Below are positions 43,975 to 52,840 of a stretch of DNA of 64,000 nt, piece by piece. The stretch is from contig CP065590.1 in the NCBI GenBank assembly GCA_016025055.1, positions 3,720,001 through 3,784,000 of the forward strand. Direction: 5' to 3'. This DNA comes from Chryseobacterium indologenes. GTDB lineage: Bacteria; Bacteroidota; Bacteroidia; Flavobacteriales; Weeksellaceae. A program made the position numbers and the translations under genes. A model generated the notes under the pieces. It searched no databases, was not told the DNA's origin, and saw nothing but the letters and a program-made list of their open reading frames with translations. Every line of letters starts with the position of its first letter. Positions within the stretch are counted from its first letter, which is position 1.

Positions 43975-45381
43975 TTACCAGTTTTTATCAACCATAAAAA
44001 TTAATTGAGTCATTGCTACCGCTCCCAGCAAAAGCTCACGTTTATTGACCTTATCAAAGGTATCCTGTTCAGAATGATGATAATCAAAATACCTTTGTGT
44101 ATCTACTACTAGCTCTGCCAACGGAATGTCCAGTTTTTTTAAAGGTGCAATATCCTGAATGGCTTCTGTCTGGTCGAAATCATAAACCCCGTAAGGAAGA
44201 AAATAATCTTTCCATGGATAAATCAATCTTCTCCGTTGCGGTGACATGTCCAGAGAGAATCCCCGGGGTGAGTATCCTCCTGCATCTGTGCCTAAAGCGA
44301 ATATATGTTTTTCTTCTTTCTTTTTCACATAAGCAGCATACATTTCACGTCCCTGTCCTCCGTTTTCACTGTTGGCGTATAAGACGACCCTGATCGTGTG
44401 ATTATTTTCGTATCCAAGTGCTTTCAATGCCCTTAAAACTTCGATACACTGCACAACGCCGGTTCCGTCATCAATGGCACCTTCGCCAACATCCCAGGAA
44501 TCAAGCTGTGCGCCTAAAACAATCACTTTAGTATCTTTTTTACCTTCAATTTCAGCGATAATATTCGGATTGGTAGTACTGGCTTTTGATTCTGCGGTCA
44601 TGTTGATTTTAGCAGTGACTTTTTGCTTTTTCAATATTTTTTCCAGCTCATCAGCAGATTTTACTCCTATTGATAAAGCAGGAATTTTAACTTTATCATC
44701 CGGTTCGTAGTAAATCATTTTTGCATGGGGAACATCGTCGCTTGCTGTTGTCAGTGATCTTATAATTAAAGCTTTTGCTCCTGTTTTAGCAATGACAGAT
44801 GCTGAGATTAATTTAGATTTTGCCGTCTGCAGATAGGCATCACTGGTGTTAATAATTTTAGGATCCATAGGTACATTCACAAAAACTATTTTGTCTTTTA
44901 GCTGACCTATAGACATTGCATTGAGTTCTGAAGTGGAATTAATTAATACAATTTCTCCCGTAAGGTCTTTTCCGCCTGTGCCTTCGGAGTTTCCGAAAGA
45001 AAGCATCCTTATATTTTTCCAGTCACCATTTCCTGTCTTGATATGGAGAGATTCTTTCCCTCTGATCCAGACCGGGGCTTTGGCTTCTTGTCTCCAGATC
45101 ATATTGATTCCGATTTCCTTAAACTTTTTTTCAGCCCATTCTACTGCTTTCTCATAACCGGTAGTGGCACTGAAACGGGGTCCGATACCTTTTGTCAGTT
45201 CTCCGAGATGATCATAGGCCTTACCATTGGTCATAATCTCATCTGAGATCTTTTCAAATTCTTGATGATAATTTAATTTTACAGGAATCGCTGTTTTATT
45301 GGTGACCTTTTTCTGTGGCTTTTTTTGAGAAAATAAAAATCCACTCAAAAAGAGTGGAAGTATAATGAATATTTTTTTCAT
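43975..45381 (-). CDS. Secreted M28-like protein lacking two active-site residues (paralogue 3)
   Basis: 468 aa with signal peptide ending FLFSQ. Same fold and order as paralogues 1 and 2, but the first zinc His is Gln (GAQLDSWDVGEGAIDDGTG against GGHLDSWD) and the general-base Glu is Ser (ANSENG against ANEENG). The other ligands (DDG, the second Glu, TDAGG, YHHSEQDTF) remain. It is therefore predicted to be weak or inactive as a peptidase, perhaps a binding or regulatory partner. First gene of the three-gene operon. Confidence 0.88.
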   Translation of the reverse strand: MKKIFIILPLFLSGFLFSQKKPQKKVTNKTAIPVKLNYHQEFEKISDEIMTNGKAYDHLGELTKGIGPRFSATTGYEKAVEWAEKKFKEIGINMIWRQEAKAPVWIRGKESLHIKTGNGDWKNIRMLSFGNSEGTGGKDLTGEIVLINSTSELNAMSIGQLKDKIVFVNVPMDPKIINTSDAYLQTAKSKLISASVIAKTGAKALIIRSLTTASDDVPHAKMIYYEPDDKVKIPALSIGVKSADELEKILKKQKVTAKINMTAESKASTTNPNIIAEIEGKKDTKVIVLGAQLDSWDVGEGAIDDGTGVVQCIEVLRALKALGYENNHTIRVVLYANSENGGQGREMYAAYVKKKEEKHIFALGTDAGGYSPRGFSLDMSPQRRRLIYPWKDYFLPYGVYDFDQTEAIQDIAPLKKLDIPLAELVVDTQRYFDYHHSEQDTFDKVNKRELLLGAVAMTQLIFMVDKNW

Positions 45382-45436
45382 TTTTTATTTACCTTTCTTT
45401 TTCCAATGATAAAAGTAGGGAAAAAATAGGAATTTA

Positions 45437-46681
45437 CTAAGGTTTCATGTCGTACATTAACAGAGCTGTAATCAATTTTGGCTCAATGAATGTACATTTT
45501 GGCGGCATGCTTAATTTTAAGTCTGAAATTTTAATCATGTCATTGAAACTTACAGGGTAAATTCCAAATCCGACTTTACCTTCACCATTGTCAATCTTTT
45601 CTTTTAAAATATTAATTCCGTTGATGTTAGACGTTCCTTTTACATAGGAAATCAGCTCAGAGCTGTCCGGATCTTCAATTTTTAAGATATTTTTAAAAAT
45701 ATATTTGTCTAAAAGATGGTGATCCAGATTATCCAGAGACATTTCTCTGGAACGAAGGTCATGTTTCACGTGAAGGGAATAAAACTTACCATCCAGATAC
45801 ATTGAGATATGGAATTTTTGTGAAGGGAAGTAAGGTGTTTCACCTTTTTCGTGAATAAGGAAATACTTGTCCAGCTCCTTCAGAAAGTCTTCATTGGAAA
45901 TGCCGTTCAGATCGTGTAAAATCCTGTTATAATCGTGAATTTTAATAGACTGGTTCGAAACGATAAAGCTGTATACAAAGTTGTAAAGTTCAGTACCGGT
46001 GTGTCTTTTATTTTTCTCTTTATGACGTTTGGCATTTAACGCGGTAGAGCCAATTCTGTGGTGGCCGTCCGCAATATAAAATGAATCGATCTGGTCGATG
46101 ACTTCTTTGAACTGCTGGAGCTTGAGACGATTGTCTATTCTCCAGATCTTATGTCTGATTCCAATGGTATCTGTATGATTGAAAATAGGAACATTCTTCT
46201 CCTCATGGTTCATCAGCAATTCAATTTTTGAATTGGCAGGGTAGGTAAGCAATACAGGTTCTGCCTGTAAGTTTACTTTCTCAAGGTAATGTGCGAGATT
46301 TTCCTTTTTCTGAGGAATGGTACTTTCGTGCCTTTTGATTTTTCCGTTCCAGAAATCTTCAATGCTTGCCAACCCGAGAAGTCCTCTGAAAACCTGTTTA
46401 TTGGGATAGATCTGCTCATAAAGATAATACGAAGAATTGTCCTGGATCAGTTTTTTCTCGTCCAGAAGTTCTTCAAATGTGGAGCGGATCTTCCTTAAGT
46501 TCCGGTCAATATCTTTAGATTTACTTACAACATAGGGTTTAATCATGTTGATGTAAGTATTTTCGACTTGAGCTTTCTCTGCAATCTCTTCCTGGGTGAA
46601 ATTATCCAGTGGATGAGTAGGGAAAGTGCTCTCAATATCTCTATGAGGTCTTATTCCACGGAAAGGTTTAAAAACAGGCAT
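45437..46681 (-). CDS. DUF1015 family protein
   Basis: 414 aa. DUF1015 signature: FKPFRGIRPHRDI at the start, YLYEQ, LNCHTDTIGI-like IFNHTDTIGIRHKIWRI, YIADGHHRIGSTALNAKRH, and the closing MPPKCTFIEPKLITALLMYD. The D-G-H-H-R-x-G motif resembles ParB/sulfiredoxin-type nucleotide-binding sites; a kinase-like role has been suggested for related proteins. Two bases separate it from serA, and the ser gene order is conserved in Flavobacteriia, pointing to a link with serine metabolism. The exact reaction is unknown. Confidence 0.88.
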   Translation of the reverse strand: MPVFKPFRGIRPHRDIESTFPTHPLDNFTQEEIAEKAQVENTYINMIKPYVVSKSKDIDRNLRKIRSTFEELLDEKKLIQDNSSYYLYEQIYPNKQVFRGLLGLASIEDFWNGKIKRHESTIPQKKENLAHYLEKVNLQAEPVLLTYPANSKIELLMNHEEKNVPIFNHTDTIGIRHKIWRIDNRLKLQQFKEVIDQIDSFYIADGHHRIGSTALNAKRHKEKNKRHTGTELYNFVYSFIVSNQSIKIHDYNRILHDLNGISNEDFLKELDKYFLIHEKGETPYFPSQKFHISMYLDGKFYSLHVKHDLRSREMSLDNLDHHLLDKYIFKNILKIEDPDSSELISYVKGTSNINGINILKEKIDNGEGKVGFGIYPVSFNDMIKISDLKLSMPPKCTFIEPKLITALLMYDMKP

Positions 46682-46683
46682 AT

Positions 46684-47649
46684 TTATCTTATAGTTTCTT
46701 TTTGTAGCTTAATAATTTGTTCTGCAAGTTCGATACCGATTTTCTCTTGCGCATCTACCGTATTTCCTCCGACATGTGGAGAAAGTGATAATGCCGGGTT
46801 CATCAATAGGGGCAGTTCCGGGCTGGGTTCATTTTCGAAAACGTCCAGTGCGGCTCCGGCCACTTTTCCTGAGTCAATAAAATCGTTCAGGGTGACTTCA
46901 TTGATGACTCCGCCTCTTGCAGTATTGACAATATAGACTCCGTCTTTCATTTTTTCAAACTGAGGGGTATCTATAATGTAGTTATTCGTTTTGGGTGTAT
47001 TGATGCTGATAAAGTCTGTATCTTTAAGGAACGCATCCATATCATTGGTAGAACTGATTTCAAAGCTGACAGATTGTCCGTCAAAAAAGTTCAAGCTGAG
47101 AACTTTTGTTTTCGGGCTTTTTGTCAGGACCTTGATCTTCATTCCTAAAGCGATTCCTATTTTTACGACTTCCTGGCCAATACTTCCAAAGCCGATGACT
47201 CCTAATGTTTTTCCAGAAAGTTCATACGCGTTACTGAATGACTTTTTCATGGCATTGAAGTGAGTGTCTCCTTCCAAAGGCATTAGTCTGTTTGATTCAT
47301 GAAGAAATCTTGCCAGTGAAATGAAATGTCCGAACACGAGTTCAGCAACTGATTTTGAAGATGCGTTAGGGGTATTGATTACTTTAATCCCTTTACTTTT
47401 TGCATAATCTACATCAATATTATCCATTCCGATACCGCCTCGTCCGATAATTTTAAGACCGGGACATGCATCGATCAGATCCTGTCTTACTTTAGTAGCA
47501 CTTCTTACCAGAAGAACATCCACATTATTATCGTTGATAAAATTAATAACGTGATCCTGAGCCACTCTATTGTCCAGGATTTCAATTCCGGCTTCTTTTA
47601 AAACCTGTTCTCCTGATTTTGAGATTCCATCGTTTGCTAAAACTTTCAT
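46684..47649 (-). CDS. serA: D-3-phosphoglycerate dehydrogenase (D-2-hydroxyacid dehydrogenase family)
   Basis: 321 aa. Rossmann motif VIGFGSIGQEV, GRGGIGMDNIDVDYAKSKG, NTARGGVINEV with catalytic Arg, and HVGGNTVDAQEK with catalytic His. It lacks the C-terminal ACT domain, so it should not be inhibited by serine through that route; short forms are common in Bacteroidota. Position between serC and DUF1015 supports the serine pathway assignment over other hydroxyacid dehydrogenases. Cytosolic. Confidence 0.9.
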   Translation of the reverse strand: MKVLANDGISKSGEQVLKEAGIEILDNRVAQDHVINFINDNNVDVLLVRSATKVRQDLIDACPGLKIIGRGGIGMDNIDVDYAKSKGIKVINTPNASSKSVAELVFGHFISLARFLHESNRLMPLEGDTHFNAMKKSFSNAYELSGKTLGVIGFGSIGQEVVKIGIALGMKIKVLTKSPKTKVLSLNFFDGQSVSFEISSTNDMDAFLKDTDFISINTPKTNNYIIDTPQFEKMKDGVYIVNTARGGVINEVTLNDFIDSGKVAGAALDVFENEPSPELPLLMNPALSLSPHVGGNTVDAQEKIGIELAEQIIKLQKETIR

Positions 47650-47682
47650 GTGTTATTTTATTATAGATGTTTGAGGTAAGAT

Positions 47683-47732
47683 ATCAGAACTTTGGTCGCA
47701 AGGTCTGCTATCTGATATCTGTTGTCTTAATC
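47683..47732. repeat. Inverted GATATCAGA repeat in the serC-serA gap
   Basis: GATATCAGA (47683-47691) and TCTGATATC near 47717-47725, with flanking similarity to the repeat cluster at 32455-32560. It is the second copy of the same degenerate intergenic family. Confidence 0.5.
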
Positions 47733-47761
47733 TTTTTATTTTTTCGGTCGCCTAATATAAG

Positions 47762-48826
47762 CTATTTTATTGACTTCATTACGTCCACCAAAACCTGTAC
47801 GCTTTCAATCGTCAGGGCGTTGTATAAGCTCGCTCTGTAACCACCTAAACTTCTGTGGCCGTTTAATCCGCTGATACCAGCCGCTTTCCATGCATTATCG
47901 AATGCTTCCTTCTTGCTTTCATCGGTAATATTGAAAGAAACATTCATTAGAGAACGATCTTCTTTTACACAGAATGTTTCGAATAGAGGGTTGCTGTCTA
48001 TTTCGTCGTATAAAAGTTTAGCTTTTGCTTCATTTCTTTTTTCTGCAGCAGCGATACCTCCGTTGTTTTCAAGGTGCTGAAGCGTCAACAAAGAGGCATA
48101 TACAGGGAATACCGGTGGGGTATTGTACATCGATTCTTTGGCAATATGTTGAGAATAGTCCAGCATAGAAAGCATATTTTCTCTGCCTGTTTTTCCCAGG
48201 ATTTCTTTTCTGATAACGACTAAAGTAACTCCGGCAGGCCCCATATTTTTTTGAGCTCCCGCATAAATTAAATCAAATTTAGAGAAATCAAGCTGTCTTG
48301 AAAAAATATCAGAACTCATGTCACAAACCATCAGGGTATCCACCTCAGGGAAAGTTTTCATCTGGGTTCCGTAGATCGTGTTGTTGGAAGTACAGTGGAA
48401 ATAGTCATATTCTGAACCCACTGTATAACCTTTGGGAATAAAAGAATAGTTCTCTTCCTTTGAGGAACCTACAACATCTACTGATCCCAGTTTTTTTGCT
48501 TCTTTAATAGCCCCGGCTGCCCATGTGCCCGTATCCAGATAAGCGGCTTTTCCACCAACTTTCATCAGGTTGTAAGGTACCATGGCAAACTGCATGCTTG
48601 CACCGCCTCCTAAATAAATTACCTCATAATCATCACCAAGATTCATCAATCTCTTTACAATTGCACGTGCTTCGTCCATTACGGCAACGAAATCCTTACT
48701 TCTGTGAGAAATTTCAAGAAGGGATAATCCAATACCATTGAAATCCAGGATTGCCTGTGCTGATTTTTCAAATACTTCCTGTGGTAAAATACATGGTCCT
48801 GCGCTGAAGTTGTGCTTTTTGTTCAT
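47762..48826 (-). CDS. serC: Phosphoserine aminotransferase
   Basis: 354 aa from ATG 48826 (MNKKHNFSAGPCILPQEVFE); the open frame 35 codons upstream is not part of the protein. Converts 3-phosphohydroxypyruvate to phosphoserine, using PLP. Seen: NFSAGPCILP, YLGGGASMQFAMVPYNL, the PLP Lys in IYAGAQKNMGPAGVTLVV, and GHRSLGGYRASLYNAL. Directly upstream of serA in the same direction; phosphoserine phosphatase is not in this window. Confidence 0.95.
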   Translation of the reverse strand: MNKKHNFSAGPCILPQEVFEKSAQAILDFNGIGLSLLEISHRSKDFVAVMDEARAIVKRLMNLGDDYEVIYLGGGASMQFAMVPYNLMKVGGKAAYLDTGTWAAGAIKEAKKLGSVDVVGSSKEENYSFIPKGYTVGSEYDYFHCTSNNTIYGTQMKTFPEVDTLMVCDMSSDIFSRQLDFSKFDLIYAGAQKNMGPAGVTLVVIRKEILGKTGRENMLSMLDYSQHIAKESMYNTPPVFPVYASLLTLQHLENNGGIAAAEKRNEAKAKLLYDEIDSNPLFETFCVKEDRSLMNVSFNITDESKKEAFDNAWKAAGISGLNGHRSLGGYRASLYNALTIESVQVLVDVMKSIK

Positions 48827-48945
48827 ATTTTTATTTTTTGGTTGCTGAAGAAATTTTGTTTTTTCAGCTGTATTGAGGTTTTCTATTAAAATTATTAAGC
48901 TATAGTTAAAAAAATCCGCCTCACAAAGCATGAGACGGTGTTTTT

Positions 48946-49296
48946 TTATTCGCCGTGTAAGAATGCTTTTTTATTAAGTAAAGCTTCTTCTGATTCTACA
49001 TGATCTTCATCCGGAACACAGCAGTCTACCGGACAAACGGCTGCACATTGTGGCTCCTCATGGAATCCTTTACATTCGGTACATTTATCTGTTACAATGA
49101 AATACACATCGTCGCTCACCGGTTCCTGTGGTGCATCAGCGTCTACAGTAAGTCCTGAAGGAAGTGTTACAGTACCTTGAAGACTAGTACCTTCCGAAGC
49201 TTTCCAATCTACGGCTCCTTCATATATTGCATTATTCGGGCATTCAGGTTCACAAGCCCCACAGTTAATGCATTCATCAGTTATTTTAATAGCCAT
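48946..49296 (-). CDS. 4Fe-4S dicluster ferredoxin
   Basis: 116 aa. Two cluster motifs: CINCGACEPECP (residues 9-20) and CTECKGFHEEPQCAAVCP (near 73-90), separated by an insert with VPSGLTV-like beta sequence; an extra CC follows. Low-potential electron carrier in the cytosol. It lies 120 bases upstream of serC on the same strand, a neighbourhood conserved in Flavobacteriia. Its partner is unknown. Confidence 0.93.
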   Translation of the reverse strand: MAIKITDECINCGACEPECPNNAIYEGAVDWKASEGTSLQGTVTLPSGLTVDADAPQEPVSDDVYFIVTDKCTECKGFHEEPQCAAVCPVDCCVPDEDHVESEEALLNKKAFLHGE

Positions 49297-49309
49297 CGCT
49301 AATTTTTTT

Positions 49310-49317
49310 TAAATTTG
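49310..49317 (+). promoter_or_regulatory. -7 promoter element for the acyl-CoA reductase gene
   Basis: TAAATTTG, perfect TAnnTTTG, 38 bases before ATG 49356. It interleaves with a divergent element for the ferredoxin. Confidence 0.55.
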
Positions 49318-49319
49318 CA

Positions 49320-49327
49320 CAAAATTA
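49320..49327 (-). promoter_or_regulatory. -7 promoter element for the ferredoxin gene
   Basis: Minus strand TAATTTTG, 24 bases before the ferredoxin start at 49296. The two divergent -7 boxes are only two bases apart, so the promoters should compete. Confidence 0.55.
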
Positions 49328-49355
49328 CAAAATATTCCCCAATTTTAAAGTAATT

Positions 49356-50390
49356 ATGAATACCGAAAATCAAGTTTTAGGACTTATTAAGTTAAGCGAT
49401 TATATACAGGCTTTTTTAGCTAAGAAAATTGAAGATCAGAATGAAGATGATGTTAATATTGAATTATTATTAAAGAAATCTGAAATTGAAAATCCATGGT
49501 TTACAGTTGATAATCAGAAATTTGCCTTGCAGCAGTGGGCAGATTTATTGACTGAAGAGAATATAAAAAACTGGCTTCAGAATTATTCGATCTCAAAGAT
49601 TTCCAAGAGAGTAGGATTAATTTTGGCCGGAAATATTCCTTTGGTTGGGTTTCACGATGTGATTGCCGTAGTGTTGAGCAACCATATAGCTGTGATCAAA
49701 TTATCTTCAAAAGATAAATATCTGATTCCGTTCCTGTTAAACAAATGGAAAGAATTTTCTGATGGAAATGTAGAATTTGAATTCGTAGAGAAATTAGAAA
49801 ATTTTGATGCGGTCATTGCCACCGGAAGCAACAATACAGCGAGATACCTGGAGTATTATTTTAAAAACCATTTAAGTATTATCCGAAAAAACAGGACATC
49901 TGTTGCTGTATTGAAAGGGGATGAAACTGATGAGGAACTTCAGCTGCTGGCTAAAGACATCTTCCGGTATTTTGGACTAGGCTGTAGAAATGTGACCAGG
50001 ATTTTTATTCCTAAAGACTTTGTGATCGATAGGTTGTTTGAAAACTTTCTGGGATTCCAGGATATCATCAATCATAACAAATATGCCAATAATTACGATT
50101 ACAACAGAGCCGTGTATCTTTTGAATCAGGATAAATTCTGGGATAATAATTTTGTAATGCTTAAAGAAGATGACAAATTATTCAGCCCGCTTTCCGTGAT
50201 TAATTTCAGTAGATATGAGTCATTGGATGATGTGAAAAATTTTATTGCGGGGAACGAAGAAAATATTCAATGTGTGGTCGCTAAAGATCAGTTGATTCCG
50301 GACTCTGTTTACTTTGGAGAGACTCAGAATCCGGGGCTTGATACTTATGCAGATAATGTGGATACGATGAAGTTTTTGGAACTGGTCTGA
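49356..50390 (+). CDS. Acyl-CoA reductase (LuxC-like)
   Basis: 344 aa of the aldehyde-dehydrogenase-type LuxC family: GLILAGNIPLVGFHDVIAVV, the AVIKLSSKDKYLIP cofactor loop, IATGSNNTARYLEYYF and the catalytic Cys in FGLGCRNVTRIFIP. Such enzymes reduce an acyl thioester or acyl-CoA to the aldehyde with NADPH. No LuxE or LuxAB is nearby. It is conserved beside the ferredoxin and ser genes in Flavobacteriia, with unknown substrate. Cytosolic. Confidence 0.88.
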   Translation: MNTENQVLGLIKLSDYIQAFLAKKIEDQNEDDVNIELLLKKSEIENPWFTVDNQKFALQQWADLLTEENIKNWLQNYSISKISKRVGLILAGNIPLVGFHDVIAVVLSNHIAVIKLSSKDKYLIPFLLNKWKEFSDGNVEFEFVEKLENFDAVIATGSNNTARYLEYYFKNHLSIIRKNRTSVAVLKGDETDEELQLLAKDIFRYFGLGCRNVTRIFIPKDFVIDRLFENFLGFQDIINHNKYANNYDYNRAVYLLNQDKFWDNNFVMLKEDDKLFSPLSVINFSRYESLDDVKNFIAGNEENIQCVVAKDQLIPDSVYFGETQNPGLDTYADNVDTMKFLELV

Positions 50391-50437
50391 TTTTCGTATC
50401 TTCCTTCACTTATTTAACTAATAACAAAATGGATTAT

Positions 50438-50884
50438 ATGAAAAAATTATTTTTAGGACTTGCAGTGATCGGAGGACAATTAATGTTTGCCCAGAAAGTG
50501 GTTGGTCTGCAAGTTGAGAAACCACAGAATAAAGAACAGCAGGCTACAATCAGCAAGGAGAAAATCGGATTGTATAATGATAATTTCCAGGCATTTGTTG
50601 TCGCTTTGCAGGCTTCTGACCGCAAAACAATTGACGGGTTGCTTTCAGATAAAGTAAAGGAAATTGTGACCGATGATGTCCTTAAGAAAGTAAAGGCAGG
50701 TATCGATCCCGGTAAAAAACTTGAGGTATTAAAAGCAGGATACTATAAAACAATGGATGGAATTAATCATCCGAGTATCAAGTATAAGTATGCAGGAGAG
50801 ACTTCTTCGAAAGAAGTGATCAGCGCTGTATTTGAGGATGACGGGAAAATTCTCGGAGTATTGCCCGCCAAGAAAGACAAATAA
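50438..50884 (+). CDS. Secreted peptidyl-prolyl-isomerase-like or DUF4440-size protein, unknown function
   Basis: 148 aa from ATG 50438 (MKKLFLGLAVIGGQLMFA, cut before Q). The mature part is Lys-rich with FQAFVVALQASDRKTIDGLL and GKKLEVLKAGYYKTMDGINH. No domain is recognised with confidence. It lies between the acyl-CoA reductase and the Bax-inhibitor-like gene, the three spaced 31-50 bases apart and probably co-transcribed. Confidence 0.7.
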   Translation: MKKLFLGLAVIGGQLMFAQKVVGLQVEKPQNKEQQATISKEKIGLYNDNFQAFVVALQASDRKTIDGLLSDKVKEIVTDDVLKKVKAGIDPGKKLEVLKAGYYKTMDGINHPSIKYKYAGETSSKEVISAVFEDDGKILGVLPAKKDK

Positions 50885-50915
50885 ATTATTTTCGATTAAC
50901 TAAAAAATATTAACT

Positions 50916-51605
50916 ATGATGACAGATGTTTTAGTCGCTCATTCTTCGGAAGTGGAGAAGGCGAATTTTTACAAGAAAACGTATTTGCACGTTGCTTTAT
51001 CAATCCTTGCGTTTATCGGGGTTGAAACTATCTTATTGAATATAGTTCCGCCACAACTCATTGCGATGATGTTTGGCCAGAGGTATATTTGGCTATTGAT
51101 TATCGGGGTTTTCTGGTTAGCTTCAATTTTAGCTTCCAAATGGTCCCTTTCACAAAGCAAATCAACACAATACCTTGGCTTAGGATTTTATATTCTTCTG
51201 GAAGCAGTGATTTTTATGCCTTTGCTTTTTATTGCTGTTAATATGACCGGAGGAACTGAGGTGATCTTCCAGGCTGCAACTTTAACGGTTGCTATGTTTG
51301 CCGGTATTTCCGGGGTTGCATTTACTTCTAAAAGAGATTTTTCTTTTTTAAGAAATATCATCATTATTGGCGGATTCATTTCTATCGGACTTATCGTAGC
51401 AGGAATGATCTTCGGATTTAACCTTGGATTATGGTTTTCGGTTGGAATGGTGATCCTGGCTTCAGCTACTATTCTATATCAGACAAGTAAGTTAAAAGAC
51501 TCGTATGGTACCAACCAGTATGTAGGAGCTGCATTACAGCTTTTTGCATCTATTATGCTTTTATTCTGGTACATCCTAAGCATATTGATGAGCAGAAGAA
51601 ACTAA
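50916..51605 (+). CDS. Bax inhibitor-1/YccA family membrane protein
   Basis: 229 aa with seven transmembrane helices. The N-terminal HSSEVEKANFYKKTYLHVAL and the pattern YLGLGFYILLEAVIFMPLLF, then FAGISGVAFTSKRDFSFL, match the bacterial BI-1/YccA/YbhL group. Homologues act as pH-sensitive calcium leaks or FtsH modulators; the role here is not shown. Inner membrane. Ends in a strong terminator at 51630. Confidence 0.9.
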   Translation: MMTDVLVAHSSEVEKANFYKKTYLHVALSILAFIGVETILLNIVPPQLIAMMFGQRYIWLLIIGVFWLASILASKWSLSQSKSTQYLGLGFYILLEAVIFMPLLFIAVNMTGGTEVIFQAATLTVAMFAGISGVAFTSKRDFSFLRNIIIIGGFISIGLIVAGMIFGFNLGLWFSVGMVILASATILYQTSKLKDSYGTNQYVGAALQLFASIMLLFWYILSILMSRRN

Positions 51606-51629
51606 CAGACAGATATCTTTTACACATAG

Positions 51630-51660
51630 TCCCGGTGATATTTTCATCGGGATTTTTTTA
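51630..51660 (+). terminator. Intrinsic terminator of the Bax-inhibitor-like gene
   Basis: TCCCGGTGA (51630-51638), loop, TCATCGGGA (51644-51652), then TTTTTTT. The same hairpin recurs inverted at 51947-51977. The gap 51606-52157 (552 bases) has no ORF; I see only these two hairpins in it. Confidence 0.85.
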
Positions 51661-51946
51661 CATATACATGATTTTTTAAATACGAATTAGCCTAATGGCC
51701 CCACTAATAACAAGAATTCAATAGGAGTGTTTTTTAGCCGGTTTACTTAGTAAAATATTATCCATAAGCTTTAGCCGGGAATTATGATGAATATTCTGTT
51801 ATAAAGTTTTCAGCAGCTTATCTGACACTTAATATCAGCTTAAGTGTTTTAAGCTTTGTGACTAAATAGATTTTCTACCACAGAGTATACGAATGATTGC
51901 ATAGGTATCGATGTTATTTGCAATATTCGCGTTTTAAATCAAAAAC

Positions 51947-51977
51947 AAAAAAAATCCTGATGAAAATATCACCGGGA
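51947..51977 (-). terminator. Inverted near-copy of the same terminator
   Basis: On the minus strand: TCCCGGTGATATTTTCATC, then AGGA and TTTTTTTTG, differing from the copy at 51630 by one base. It faces the thioredoxin operon and can end its transcript. Confidence 0.75.
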
Positions 51978-52157
51978 TTTTATAGGGTATTCTTTAAAGT
52001 TTTCCATACAACATCCAGCTCCATGTGACCGGTTAAGGTCCTTCGAAGTACATTTAAGCGTTGAAATAAAGATTCTTAAAGAATAGAAAAAAGTATAGTA
52101 ATGAGGAAAAAACCTCAGGTATTGTGTTTTATAATTTTTTGAGAACTTATCAAAAGA

Positions 52158-52406
52158 TTACTTGTCAATTGATCCCAAAACTTTTTGGGCAAAAGAGTTT
52201 AAAGCATCCTTCTCACTCATCCCGTTTTGTACGTTAGCGTGAACTTCTAAAGCTCCGCAGATGTTTGTGATCAATTCTCCTGCTACGTTCAGATCCTCCT
52301 CACTTGTTCCTCTGAATTCACTGAAACTTTCCAGTACTTCTAAGGTTTTCTCAAGATTTTCAGGTGTCTGATTTTGATAAAACTGTCTGATTACGGGTAA
52401 TTTCAT
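52158..52406 (-). CDS. Small conserved protein downstream of thioredoxin (DUF6952-like)
   Basis: 82 aa, MKLPVIRQFYQNQTPENLEK, helical, acidic. It contains LNVAGELITNICGALEVHAN with one Cys. It is regularly found behind the thioredoxin gene in Flavobacteriia, and here its start overlaps the thioredoxin stop by one base, so it is made together with the redox proteins. No biochemical role known to me. Confidence 0.78.
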   Translation of the reverse strand: MKLPVIRQFYQNQTPENLEKTLEVLESFSEFRGTSEEDLNVAGELITNICGALEVHANVQNGMSEKDALNSFAQKVLGSIDK

Positions 52407-52714
52407 TATGCTAATTCATTAAAAAGGTTAATTAAACTTTCTGCCTGATTAGACTGAACCTGGTTTACCAATTCACCGTTTTTGAAAATGGCGAAAGTCG
52501 GAAGGTTGTCTACTTTTGCTAATTTTCTGCTCTCAGGAAGCTTTTCAGCATCTACATATAAAAAAGGAATTGCTTCGTTTTCAGATGCCAGTTTTTTGAA
52601 TTTAGGCTTCATGATTCTGCAGTTTCCGCACCATGTAGCTCCGTATTGAACAACTACTTTTTCGTTGTCATTTACGATATTCTGTAATGTATCTTCGGTT
52701 AATTCTGTGTACAT
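52406..52714 (-). CDS. Thioredoxin family protein
   Basis: 102 aa. Active site WCGNC (near residue 28) in place of WCGPC, with the cis-Pro in DNLPTFAIFKNG. Cytosolic dithiol reductant. It lies between the peroxiredoxin and the 82-residue protein on the same strand and is the probable electron donor to the peroxiredoxin. Asn in the CxxC should raise the redox potential relative to thioredoxin 1, by analogy. Confidence 0.9.
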   Translation of the reverse strand: MYTELTEDTLQNIVNDNEKVVVQYGATWCGNCRIMKPKFKKLASENEAIPFLYVDAEKLPESRKLAKVDNLPTFAIFKNGELVNQVQSNQAESLINLFNELA

Positions 52715-52735
52715 AGGATAAATTTTAAGAATTGA

Positions 52736-52821
52736 AATTTAACAATGTAACAATTGAATAGTATCAATGTACCAATAAAAATATCTACTGTTACAATGAT
52801 GCTTTGTTACATTGTTAAATT
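52736..52821. repeat. Intergenic TAACAATGTAACA inverted repeat
   Basis: AATTTAACAATGTAACA (52736-52752) and its exact reverse complement TGTTACATTGTTAAATT (52805-52821), 17-base arms. Degenerate internal and flanking copies are GTATCAATGTAC and TGTTACAATGATG inside, and AGATTGTTAAGTTG just right. It lies within the ahpC-thioredoxin intergenic region of one operon. Confidence 0.75.
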
Positions 52822-52840
52822 ACTAGATTGTTAAGTTGAA

